Source: Duganella sp. 1411
GTDB taxonomy: Bacteria > Pseudomonadota > Gammaproteobacteria > Burkholderiales > Burkholderiaceae_D
DNA length: 64,000 nucleotides
Assembly (NCBI RefSeq): GCF_017833525.1
Contig: NZ_JAFICD010000001.1
Span: 2,542,001 to 2,606,000, forward strand
Reading direction: 5' to 3'
How positions within the stretch are numbered: the first letter of the stretch is position 1; every line of letters starts with the position of its first letter. The position numbers and the translations under genes were made by a program. Under the pieces are notes generated by a model. That model worked only from the letters and a program-made list of their open reading frames with translations, ran no database searches and was not told the DNA's origin. Shown piece after piece: positions 16,853-26,174 of this stretch.

Positions 16853-18289
16853 ATGCTCTCGAAACTCTCGTTTCGCCAGTTGCTGCTGGGCGTCTTCCTG
16901 TTGATCGCTGTGTTGCTGAGTGCCGCCTCCCTGCATGCGCTGTGGACGCTGGACCGTCTCGCCGCCCACAGCCGCGACAGCGGACACCACGCGCTGGCGC
17001 TCACCGAAAACACCCAACAGCTGGCCGAGCGCAGCGTGGCGATGACGCGCAGCGCCCGCCAATACCTCGTGCTCGACGACCCCGCCTTCCGCATGCGCTA
17101 CGCCGACGCCTGGCGCGAGGCGCGCGCCGCGCTCGACGCCGTCCAGCGCGGCCTGCCCAACGCCCCCAACATCGCCTTCGACACCTGGCGCCAGGCCGGC
17201 GAACAGGCCTGGGACATCCTGCAGATGCCGACCCGCGCGCGCACCAGCGCCCGCCGCCAGGCGCTGGAGAAAGTGTTGACCTTGTTGCCGCGCATAAACG
17301 CGCAACTGGCCGAGGAGGTCAAGCAGGAGGTCGAGCGCCGCAACACCGATCTGTTGACCGAACTCGACCAGCGGCGCGCCGTGCTCAAGGCGCAGGTCAT
17401 CGCCTCCATCGTGGTGGCGGCGATGCTGGCCGGCGGCTTCGGCCTGTGGCTGTCGCGTCCGCTCGCGCAGATCGAATCGGCGATCGACCGGCTCGGCGAA
17501 AACCGCTTCGACGAGACGGTCGAGGTGCGCGGCCCGGCCGACCTGCGGCGCGTCGGCCAGCAACTGAACTGGCTGCGCCAGCGCCTGTCCAACCTGGAGG
17601 CCGACAAGTCGCGCTTCCTGCGCCACATCTCGCACGAGCTGAAGACCCCGCTGGCGGCGCTGCGCGAAGGCGTTGCCCTATTGGAAGATGGCGTGGCCGG
17701 CGCGTTATCGCCCAACCAGCGCGAAATCGCCGGTATACTGAATCAAAACACGGCCGCGCTGCAGTCGCAGATCGAGGCGCTGTTGCGCTACAACGAAGCG
17801 ACGTTCGATGCCCACCACCTGCACCTGGAGCCGACCGACCTGTCGGCGCTGCTGGCGCAGGCCATCGACAGCCAGCGCTTGCAGTGGCAGGCGGCCAAGC
17901 TGACCGTCAACACCGAGGGCCAGGCGCGGCCGATCGACGTCGACGCCGACAAGATGGCGGTGGCGCTGGGCAACCTGCTGTCGAACGCCGTGCGTTTCAG
18001 TCCGCCGGGCGGCGTGATCGCCTTCAAGCTGGAGGAGCGCAACGGCCGGCTGCTGATCGACTGCGCCGACCAGGGGCCGGGCGTGGCGCCCGACGACGCC
18101 ACCCGCATCTTCGAACCGTTTTACCAGGGCCAGCGCCAGCCGCCCGGCGCGCGCCGCGGCAACGGCATCGGCCTGTCGATCGTGCAGGAATATATCGCCG
18201 CCCATCGCGGCGTGCTGCAATTGCTGCCCTCCGACCGGGGCGCCCGTTTCCGAATCGAACTACCTTATGAACCGCTCAACGATGGTTAA
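16853..18289 (+). CDS. glrK: GlrK/QseE-like sensor histidine kinase
   Basis: 478-residue inner-membrane kinase with a membrane segment at about residues 10-30, a helical periplasmic sensor to about 180, a second segment near 180-200, and a HAMP-like linker. His261 lies in HISHELKTPLAALREG, and the ATPase motifs include NLLSNAVRFSPPGG, DQGPGV and GNGIGLSIV. The gene is followed by a QseG-like lipoprotein and a sigma-54 regulator, the glrK-qseG-glrR order known from enterics. No strong ribosome-binding site precedes the ATG. It would phosphorylate the regulator at 18894. Confidence 0.88.
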   Translation: MLSKLSFRQLLLGVFLLIAVLLSAASLHALWTLDRLAAHSRDSGHHALALTENTQQLAERSVAMTRSARQYLVLDDPAFRMRYADAWREARAALDAVQRGLPNAPNIAFDTWRQAGEQAWDILQMPTRARTSARRQALEKVLTLLPRINAQLAEEVKQEVERRNTDLLTELDQRRAVLKAQVIASIVVAAMLAGGFGLWLSRPLAQIESAIDRLGENRFDETVEVRGPADLRRVGQQLNWLRQRLSNLEADKSRFLRHISHELKTPLAALREGVALLEDGVAGALSPNQREIAGILNQNTAALQSQIEALLRYNEATFDAHHLHLEPTDLSALLAQAIDSQRLQWQAAKLTVNTEGQARPIDVDADKMAVALGNLLSNAVRFSPPGGVIAFKLEERNGRLLIDCADQGPGVAPDDATRIFEPFYQGQRQPPGARRGNGIGLSIVQEYIAAHRGVLQLLPSDRGARFRIELPYEPLNDG

Positions 18290-18294
18290 TCCCT

Positions 18295-18893
18295 ATGACG
18301 CCTGACGCCCCCTCCGTTTCAACCCGCGCCCCGGCGCGCCTGCTGGCACTCATCCTGTGCCTGGCGCTGGCGGCCTGCGCGCGGATCCAGCCCAAGCCGG
18401 CGCCCGAGCCGGCGCCGGCCCCGCCGCCACTGGTGATCGAGGTGCCGACGCCGGCGCCACCGCCGCCGGCCGACGAGATCGGACCGCTGCTGAGCTATCA
18501 CCAGTCGCTGCGGCGCATGAGCCAGGGCGAGCTGATCAAAGAGCTCAGCGGCCTGGGCCTGCAAAAACGCAGCCCGCGCGTGGCCGTGCAAATGGGCATG
18601 GTGCTGATGCTCACGCGCGGCGGCGGCGACCTGGCGCGCGCGCAGGCGCTGCTCGACGGCGTCGGCAACGCCAACGACAGCGAGGCCAGCGTGTACAAGC
18701 CGCTGGCGCAGATGTTGTCGAGCAATTGCGCCGAGGCGCGCCGGCTGGCCGAGCACATCGACCGGCTGGCCACGCAGCAAAAGGACAACCAGCGCCGCAT
18801 CGACCAGCTCAACGACATGCTGGAAGGCCTGAAAACCATCGAGCGCACCCTGCCGCCCAGACCGGCCGCCAGCGCGCCGACGGCGGTGATCAA

Positions 18894-18897
<4 letters not shown>
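18295..18897 (+). CDS. QseG-like lipoprotein between GlrK and GlrR
   Basis: 200-residue lipoprotein. The lipobox LALAAC near residues 24-29 predicts acylation of the following domain's Cys. A proline-rich linker (PAPEPAPAPPP) precedes a helical domain ending in a coiled-coil-like segment around residues 155-185. It starts 5 bp after the kinase gene and overlaps the regulator gene by 4 bp (ATGA), so the three form one operon. Enteric QseG is an outer-membrane lipoprotein that activates the kinase QseE/GlrK, and an equivalent role is likely. Sequence similarity to QseG itself is weak. Confidence 0.75.
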
Positions 18898-20342
<1,445 letters not shown>

Positions 20343-20365
20343 CTTAATAAATTTCGGCAGTAGCT

Positions 20366-20383
20366 TGTCGCCATTTCACGACA
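20366..20383 (+). promoter_or_regulatory. GlrR box 2 (TGTC-N10-GACA)
   Basis: Second exact match (TTGTCG / CGACAA arms), centred 66 bp from box 1 and about 104 bp before the -24 element. Two phased sites are what a hexamerising sigma-54 activator needs. Confidence 0.7.
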
Positions 20384-20477
20384 AAATCCGTGGAATATGG
20401 TCGAAAACATCACGATTTGACAATTTACTTTAGGAAATTTCCACGCAAGCCCATGATTTACAAAGGGTTTTTTGATC

Positions 20478-20493
20478 TGGCACGGCGATTGCT
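20478..20493 (+). promoter_or_regulatory. Sigma-54 promoter of BON gene
   Basis: TGGCACG-N4-TTGCT matches the -24/-12 consensus at every conserved position with correct spacing. Transcription should start near 20504, about 45 nt before the BON start codon. Confidence 0.88.
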
Positions 20494-20548
20494 AAGGATA
20501 GGGTAACGTCACTGACGTTTCACCTAAAACTTGAAAAAGGATCAAATC

Positions 20549-20881
20549 ATGATGACTACCAAACTGATCGCCCGCCTGATGGTTGCCGCCACCCTGACCG
20601 CCGCAGCCGCCACTGGTACCGCTTTCGCAGCGGGTCAGCAAGAAGGTGCAATGGCTGGAGCCGCCAAGACTGGCACCGCCTCCAATGACGAAGCAATCAC
20701 CAGCAAGATCAAGGCTTCCCTGGCCGATCAAAAACAAATTGGCGTGACCACCACCGACGGTGTGGTCGTGCTGAGCGGCGCCGTGCCAAGCACTGAAGTG
20801 GGCACCAAGGCCATTCAGGTGGCATCGGCCGTCCCAGGCGTTAAAGAAGTAAAAAGCGAACTGACCGTCGCTTCGAAGTAA
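20549..20881 (+). CDS. Periplasmic BON-domain protein
   Basis: 110-residue exported protein starting at the ATG preceded by AAGGA at 8-nt spacing. A signal peptide of about 28 residues ends near AFAA. The mature part is a single BON domain (about residues 48-110) with VTTTDGVVVLSGAVPS and VASAVPGVKEVKSELTV, like OsmY/Kbp-type stress proteins that bind membranes or phospholipid. It is transcribed from a consensus sigma-54 promoter with two GlrR boxes upstream and ends in a strong terminator. It is therefore likely an envelope-stress effector of the GlrK/GlrR system. Confidence 0.9.
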   Translation: MMTTKLIARLMVAATLTAAAATGTAFAAGQQEGAMAGAAKTGTASNDEAITSKIKASLADQKQIGVTTTDGVVVLSGAVPSTEVGTKAIQVASAVPGVKEVKSELTVASK

Positions 20882-20960
20882 GTAGTACCGCAGTAATGAG
20901 TATCCCGCAGTAAACCCTAGTAGTAGAAGTACCGCAACACACCCTAGTAACTGACCCTTT

Positions 20961-20999
20961 TCCGGGTAGCGTGCGTAGACGCTACCCGGACTTTTTTTT
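20961..20999 (+). terminator. Strong Rho-independent terminator after BON gene
   Basis: A perfect 12-bp stem (TCCGGGTAGCGT with its complement), a 6-nt loop, then C and eight T. It ends an 80-nt 3' untranslated region that contains short repeated motifs. Confidence 0.95.
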
Positions 21000-21058
21000 G
21001 CCCGCGAAGTTGCCAAATAATCAATTCAAATCGATTATCCGGCCCCTCCCGGCAACGA

Positions 21059-22381
21059 TCAGCTCAAGTTTTCCAAACGGATTTTCGTCACGCTGCCGCA
21101 CACGGTCGACAACGCTTCCATCTTGGCGATGGCCGCCGTCACATTTTTCTCCTGCGTCTGGTGCGTCAGGAAGATGATGTCGGTCTTGGTCTCGCCCTCT
21201 GCCGGTTCCTTTTGCAGCATGGCGTCGATCGAGATCGTCGCGTCCGCCAGGATGCGGGTCAGGTCGGCCAGCACGCCCGGCTGGTCGCTGACGTTCATGC
21301 GCAGGTAGTAGCTGGTGGTGATTTCCGACATCGGCAAAATCTCGATGTTGGTCATCGCGTTCGGCTGGAACGCCAGGTGCGGCACGCGGTGTTCCGGATC
21401 GGCCGTGGCCAGGCGGGTGATGTCGACCAGGTCGGCGATCACGGCCGACGCGGTCGGCTCGGCGCCGGCGCCTTTGCCGTAGTACAAGGTGGCGCCGACG
21501 GCGTCGCCCTGCACCAGCACGGCGTTCATCGCGCCCTCGACGTTGGCGATCAGGCGCTTGCTCGGAATCAGGGTCGGATGCACGCGCAACTCGACGCCCT
21601 CGACGCCGTTGACCTTGGCGCGCTTGGCGATGCCCAGCAGCTTGATACGGTAGCCCAGCTGCTCGGCGTAGCGGATGTCGATCGCGTTGAGCTTGGAGAT
21701 GCCCTCGACGTGCGCCTTGTCGAACTGCACCGGAATGCCGAAGGCGATGGCCGACATGATGGTGGCCTTGTGCGCCGCGTCCACGCCCTCGATGTCGAAG
21801 GTCGGGTCGGCCTCGGCGTAGCCCAGCTCCTGCGCCTGCTTGAGCACGGTGGCGAAATCCAGGCCCTTGTCGCGCATCTCGGACAGGATGAAGTTGGTGG
21901 TGCCGTTGATGATGCCGGCCAGCCAGTCGATGCGGTTGGCGGTCAGGCCCTCGCGCAGCGCCTTGATGATCGGGATGCCGCCGGCCACCGCCGCTTCGAA
22001 CGCGACCATGACGCCCTTGGCTTGCGCGGCGGCGAAGATCTCGTTGCCGTGCACCGCCAGCAGCGCCTTGTTGGCGGTGACCACGTGCTTGCCGTTGGCG
22101 ATGGCTTGCAGCACCAGCGCCTTGGCCTCGTCGTAGCCGCCGATGAGCTCGACGACGATGTCGATTTCCGGATCGTTGACGATGTCGAACGGGCTGGCGA
22201 CGACTTTGACCTTGCCGCCGGTGCGCTGCTTGGCGCGCTCGAGGTTGCGGGCGGAGACGGCCACCACCTCGATGCCGCGTCCGGCGCGGCGGCGGATTTC
22301 TTCCTGGTTGCGTTCCAACACGTTGAACGTTCCGGAGCCGACGTTGCCGACGCCTAACAAGCCTACTTTGATGGGTTTCAT
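21059..22381 (-). CDS. hom: Homoserine dehydrogenase
   Basis: 440-residue cytoplasmic enzyme reducing aspartate semialdehyde to homoserine for threonine, methionine and isoleucine synthesis. The N-terminal Rossmann fold has GLLGVGNVGSG at residues 8-18. The catalytic domain carries GGIPIIKALREG and the substrate-site stretch EADPTFDIEGVDAAHK. A C-terminal ACT domain (about 350-430) allows threonine feedback. It starts 42 bp after alaA on the same strand, the usual betaproteobacterial order; thrC, often next, is not in the window. Confidence 0.96.
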   Translation of the reverse strand: MKPIKVGLLGVGNVGSGTFNVLERNQEEIRRRAGRGIEVVAVSARNLERAKQRTGGKVKVVASPFDIVNDPEIDIVVELIGGYDEAKALVLQAIANGKHVVTANKALLAVHGNEIFAAAQAKGVMVAFEAAVAGGIPIIKALREGLTANRIDWLAGIINGTTNFILSEMRDKGLDFATVLKQAQELGYAEADPTFDIEGVDAAHKATIMSAIAFGIPVQFDKAHVEGISKLNAIDIRYAEQLGYRIKLLGIAKRAKVNGVEGVELRVHPTLIPSKRLIANVEGAMNAVLVQGDAVGATLYYGKGAGAEPTASAVIADLVDITRLATADPEHRVPHLAFQPNAMTNIEILPMSEITTSYYLRMNVSDQPGVLADLTRILADATISIDAMLQKEPAEGETKTDIIFLTHQTQEKNVTAAIAKMEALSTVCGSVTKIRLENLS

Positions 22382-22423
22382 ATATTCGTTTCTATTGATC
22401 TGCGGTTCGGTGGAGCGGTGTGC

Positions 22424-23656
22424 TTAAAAGCTGGCGCCGTGGCGCTTGCGGTAGCCTTCCATGAATTTGGCGATGCGGCCGAAGGCTTCCGTCATATCGT
22501 CCGAGTTCGGCAGGAACACGACGCGGAAGTGGTCCGGCGCGATCCAGTTGAAGCCGCTGCCCTGGACGATGAGCACTTTCGTTTCTGCCAGCAATTCGTA
22601 GGCGAACTGCTGGTCGTCCGCAATCGGGTAGATTTTCGGATCGAGGCGCGGGAACATGTACAGCGCCGCTTTCGGCTTGACACAAGTGACGCCCGGAATA
22701 TCGGTCAGCAGCTTGTAGGCCAGATCGCGTTGCTTCAACAGGCGCCCGCCCGGTCCCACCAGGTCGTGTATCGACTGGTAGCCGCCGAGCGCAGTCTGGA
22801 TCGCAAACTGCCCCGGTGCGTTGGCGCACAAGCGCATCGAGGCCAGCATGTTGAGGCCCTCGATATAGTCTTTCGCATGGGATTTCTCGCCCGACACCAC
22901 CATCCAGCCCGAGCGGTAGCCGCAGGCGCGGTAGTTCTTCGACAAGCCGTTGAAGGTGACGAACAGCACGTCGTCGGCCAGCGAGGCGATGGAGACGTGC
23001 TCGGCCTCGTCGTACAGCACCTTGTCGTAGATTTCGTCGGCGTAGATGATCAGCTGGTGCTGGCGCGCCACTTCGATGATCTGTTGCAGCAACTCGACCG
23101 GGTACAGCGCGCCGGTCGGGTTGTTCGGGTTGATGACGACAATAGCGCGCGTGTTCGAGGTGATTTTGCGGCGGATGTCTTCAATATCCGGATACCAGTC
23201 CTGCTGCTCGTCGCAGATGTAGTGCACCGGCGTACCGCCGGACAGGCTGACGGCGGCGGTCCACAGCGGATAGTCGGGCGCCGGCACCAGCACCTCGTCG
23301 CCGGTGTTAAGCAGCGCGTTCATCGACATGACGATCAGCTCTGAGGCGCCGTTGCCCAGATAGATATCGTCAATCGACACGCCGGCGATGTTCTTGCCCT
23401 GCGTGTAATGCATGACCGCCTTGCGGGGCGCGAACATGCCCTTGGAATCGGTATAGCCGGCCGCGTTGGACAGGTTGATCTTCATGTCCTGGACGATCTC
23501 GTCCGGGGGATCGAAACCGAACACGGCGAGGTTGCCGATATTCAACTTCGTGATCTTGTGGCCTTCTTCCTCCATTTGCCGGGCTTTTTCCGGCACCGGG
23601 CCGCGGATCTCGTAGCAGACTTCCGCCAGTTTGTTCGATTTATTAATCGGTCGCAA
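22424..23656 (-). CDS. alaA: Glutamate-pyruvate aminotransferase AlaA, TTG start
   Basis: 410-residue class I PLP aminotransferase forming alanine from pyruvate. The PLP lysine lies in FNGLSKNYR near residue 240; NPNNPTG and YRSGWM are the other fold-type I signatures. The start is TTG, with AGGA at about 7-nt spacing. The resulting N-terminus (RPINKSNKLAEV) aligns with that of E. coli AlaA, so the non-ATG start is well supported. It precedes hom on the same strand. Confidence 0.94.
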   Translation of the reverse strand: MRPINKSNKLAEVCYEIRGPVPEKARQMEEEGHKITKLNIGNLAVFGFDPPDEIVQDMKINLSNAAGYTDSKGMFAPRKAVMHYTQGKNIAGVSIDDIYLGNGASELIVMSMNALLNTGDEVLVPAPDYPLWTAAVSLSGGTPVHYICDEQQDWYPDIEDIRRKITSNTRAIVVINPNNPTGALYPVELLQQIIEVARQHQLIIYADEIYDKVLYDEAEHVSIASLADDVLFVTFNGLSKNYRACGYRSGWMVVSGEKSHAKDYIEGLNMLASMRLCANAPGQFAIQTALGGYQSIHDLVGPGGRLLKQRDLAYKLLTDIPGVTCVKPKAALYMFPRLDPKIYPIADDQQFAYELLAETKVLIVQGSGFNWIAPDHFRVVFLPNSDDMTEAFGRIAKFMEGYRKRHGASF

Positions 23657-23853
23657 AATAAAATCCTGTCTTGGTGAGGCAAACCGCTGTGGCCTGCCAA
23701 AAACGCGCTGGCGGCCTGTGCTGCGATGCGAAAAGAACCATTCTGCCGAAAGCCACCCGTTTAATCAACCTCTGGCGGGGCGAAACGCCGAAGCGCGCCC
23801 CGAAAAACGCTACAATGTCACTTACACCACCAAATTCGATGGACCACATAGAC

Positions 23854-23949
23854 ACGTAGGGCGGATTAGGCGGAACGCCGTAATCGGCCATGGTCGAGCC
23901 GCCGGCGGCGGATACATGGCCGATTACGCCGCGCTAATCCGCCCTACGT
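23854..23949. repeat. BIME-like paired REP element, copy 1
   Basis: Two units of about 35-39 bp in inverted orientation. Each unit is itself nearly palindromic (GGCGGATTA ... TAATC). The outer ends share ACGTAGGGCGGATTAG over 16 bp. It sits in the gap between divergent alaA and the Mth938-domain gene. The related pair at 34812-34930 has the opposite unit orientation. Confidence 0.85.
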
Positions 23950-23983
23950 AGCACGTGCCCCCGTCTCCAACCGCACAAATACC

Positions 23984-24376
23984 ATGAAGCTCCACGCAAG
24001 CGACACCAAAAAGTACCAAACCGTCACCGGCTACGATGAAACCGGCGTCGAGATCAACGCCCAGCGCTACAACTACAGCCTGATCGTGCTACCGGAAACC
24101 GAACCGCGCGCCTGGAACGCGCCGACCTTCGAATCGATCACCGCCGAGCATTTCGACATCATCGGCGCCGACTCGCCGGACGTCGTCATCCTCGGCACCG
24201 GCGCCAAACAGCGCTTCATCCACCCGCGCCTGACGGCCGCGCTGACGATGCGCCGCATCGGCGTCGAATGCATGGACAGCCAGGCCGCCTGCCGCACCTA
24301 CAACATCCTGATGGGCGAAGGCCGCAAGGTCACCTTGGCGCTAATCATCGACAACACCGGCGCGGCGGGCGCCTGA
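23984..24376 (+). CDS. Mth938-domain (DUF498) protein
   Basis: 130-residue cytoplasmic protein of the Mth938/Xcc1710-like family, with VVILGTGAKQRF and GVECMDSQAACRTYNIL typical of the fold. Its molecular function is not established; eukaryotic relatives include the complex I assembly factor NDUFAF3. Its position divergent from alaA-hom is common in Burkholderiales. The gene ends 29 bp before the formyltransferase gene. Confidence 0.88.
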   Translation: MKLHASDTKKYQTVTGYDETGVEINAQRYNYSLIVLPETEPRAWNAPTFESITAEHFDIIGADSPDVVILGTGAKQRFIHPRLTAALTMRRIGVECMDSQAACRTYNILMGEGRKVTLALIIDNTGAAGA

Positions 24377-24405
24377 GCCGGCCTGCTGGTCCAGGGCGCC
24401 ATGCC

Positions 24406-25344
24406 ATGAGCGGCGACGCCTCGAACGATGCCGGCGACGACGAGCGCCGCCCACGCGCCGTGGCCTTCGCCCACCACGAGATCGGCCTGCGCTGCCTCAA
24501 GGTATTGCTGGCCGGCGGCGTCGACGTCGCGTTGGTGGTTACCCACGCCGCCGACGACGAAGCGCTAACGTCGCTGTGCCACGAAGAACGCATCCGCTGC
24601 ATCGCGGCCGACGGCGCCGACGCGCCCCAGCTGCTGGACCAAGTGCGCGGCGCCATGCCGGACCTGATATTCAGCCTGGGCTACGGCCACCTGCTGCCGG
24701 CGGACATGCTTGCCGTCGCCCCCGCCTACAACATGCACGCCTCACTGCTGCCGGAGTTCCGCGGCCGCTCGCCGGTCGAATGGGCGGTGCTGCACGACGC
24801 CGCCACCACCGGCGCCAGCCTGCACGAGATGACGGCCCGGCCCAACGCCGGCGCCATCATCTCCCAGATGGAAGTGCCGATCCTGCCCGACGACACCGCC
24901 CGGGACGTGTCCGCCAAGGTCGTCGTCGCGGCCGAGCAGACCTTGTGGCGCGTGCTGCCGTCGCTGCTCGACGGCACCGCGCCGCGCCTGTTCAACGATA
25001 CCGGCGCGGGCCCCTGCCTGCCCCTGCGCACGCCCGAGGACGGCCGCATCGACTGGCGCCAGCCGGCGCGGCAGGTCTACAATCTGCACCGCGCCATGGC
25101 GCCGCCCTGCTGCGGCGCCTACACCGACATCGACGGCGTGCGCTACGCGATCGAACGCGCCCGCCTGTCCGGCAATTTCGGCAACGTGGTCGCCGTCGGT
25201 TTGCCAGCGGGCTTGACCGTAGTGGATAATTGCATCTTTGGCGTGTGCGGCGACGGCCGCATGCTGACGATTTCGCGCCTGACGGCCGACGGCGCGCCCG
25301 TCACGCCCGCGCAACTGCAAGCGCGCCTGCTTGCCCGGCGATGA
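24406..25344 (+). CDS. N10-formyltetrahydrofolate-dependent formyltransferase
   Basis: 312-residue enzyme of the Fmt/ArnA N-terminal family. The catalytic Asn-His pair is in NMHASLLPEFRGRSP, and a downstream C-terminal OB-like domain covers about residues 205-310. The start at 24406 (ATGAG) was chosen over an upstream frame lacking similarity. No arn, fmt-def or nucleotide-sugar genes are nearby, so the acceptor (tRNA, UDP-amino sugar or other) is unknown; the hydrophobic ligand loop favours a sugar-nucleotide-type substrate only weakly. It is followed 82 bp later by the peroxiredoxin gene. Confidence 0.85.
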   Translation: MSGDASNDAGDDERRPRAVAFAHHEIGLRCLKVLLAGGVDVALVVTHAADDEALTSLCHEERIRCIAADGADAPQLLDQVRGAMPDLIFSLGYGHLLPADMLAVAPAYNMHASLLPEFRGRSPVEWAVLHDAATTGASLHEMTARPNAGAIISQMEVPILPDDTARDVSAKVVVAAEQTLWRVLPSLLDGTAPRLFNDTGAGPCLPLRTPEDGRIDWRQPARQVYNLHRAMAPPCCGAYTDIDGVRYAIERARLSGNFGNVVAVGLPAGLTVVDNCIFGVCGDGRMLTISRLTADGAPVTPAQLQARLLARR

Positions 25345-25426
25345 CGCCAACATTTACTTCGCGCGCGGGCTTGAACGGCGAAAACTTGCCCTCACATTGT
25401 CGATGTCCATCTCCAGGAGAAAACCA

Positions 25427-25891
25427 GTGGCTGATAGCCAACCCGCAGTAACCGACTTTTCCGCCCCCATGACCAGCGGCCAGACCTTCCAGTTGTCGGG
25501 CCGGCCGGCGCGCCACACGGTGCTGTTTTTCTACCCGAAAGACAATACCCCCGGCTGCACCACCGAAAACATGGCGTTCCGCGATTTGTACGAGCAATTC
25601 CAGGCCGCCGGCACCGAAATCTACGGCGTCAGCCGCGATTCGCTGCGCTCGCACGAAAGCTTCAAAGCCAAGCTGGGCCTGCCTTTCGAGCTCATTTCCG
25701 ATCCCGACGAGGCGCTCTGCACGCAGTTCAACGTCATGAAAATGAAGCAAATGTACGGCAAGACCGTCCGTGGCGTCGAGCGCAGCACGTTTATCATTGA
25801 CGCTGCTGGTCAATTGGTGAAAGAATGGAGAGGCGTGAAGGTAGCGGGTCACGTCGATGAAGTGCTGGAATTTGTGGCGCGTCAGGCTTAA
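25427..25891 (+). CDS. bcp: PrxQ/Bcp peroxiredoxin, GTG start
   Basis: 154-residue thiol peroxidase. The peroxidatic Cys44 lies in KDNTPGCTTE; the helix resolving Cys of E. coli Bcp (five residues later) is Met here. A second Cys98 lies where E. coli has a non-essential one, so the enzyme is probably 1-Cys-like or resolves through Cys98 or thioredoxin. The GTG start has AGGAGA at about 6-nt spacing, better supported than the longer frame from 25331. It lies downstream of the formyltransferase with its own ribosome-binding site. Confidence 0.9.
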   Translation: MADSQPAVTDFSAPMTSGQTFQLSGRPARHTVLFFYPKDNTPGCTTENMAFRDLYEQFQAAGTEIYGVSRDSLRSHESFKAKLGLPFELISDPDEALCTQFNVMKMKQMYGKTVRGVERSTFIIDAAGQLVKEWRGVKVAGHVDEVLEFVARQA

Positions 25892-25999
25892 CAGGTTTGC
25901 GCGTTGCCTTTCAGAGTTGCTCAACCGTAGCAGAATCATGCGCATCCAGCCATTTTGTTAACCATTTTGAGTCATCACTGTAACTCTTCCCACCCTACA

Positions 26000-26019
26000 T
26001 GGTGGCCAGCCGGCCACCA
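26000..26019 (+). terminator. Possible weak terminator or hairpin after bcp
   Basis: An 8-bp perfect stem (TGGTGGCC/GGCCACCA) with a 4-nt loop lies in the 283-bp gap between bcp and phoH. No proper T-run follows, so termination would be inefficient. The rest of the gap, AT-richer, presumably holds the phoH promoter. Confidence 0.3.
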
Positions 26020-26174
26020 CGCGGTACTTTCTCCGGGCAAGATGTGCGCCCGTCGGCAGTCTTATATCCTGTTTTACCTAGCATCCACCCCATCCGGTCC
26101 CAATGTTTCCAATTCGCGGAGACATGCTGCGCCTATGGGCGGATTCCTCCAGTTATTTTTCAATTGAGATCCTG

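Noticed and set aside
16698-16904. 68-residue frame between the immunity candidate and glrK
   Set aside because: It runs into the glrK start in a different frame, with no motifs and no ribosome-binding site.
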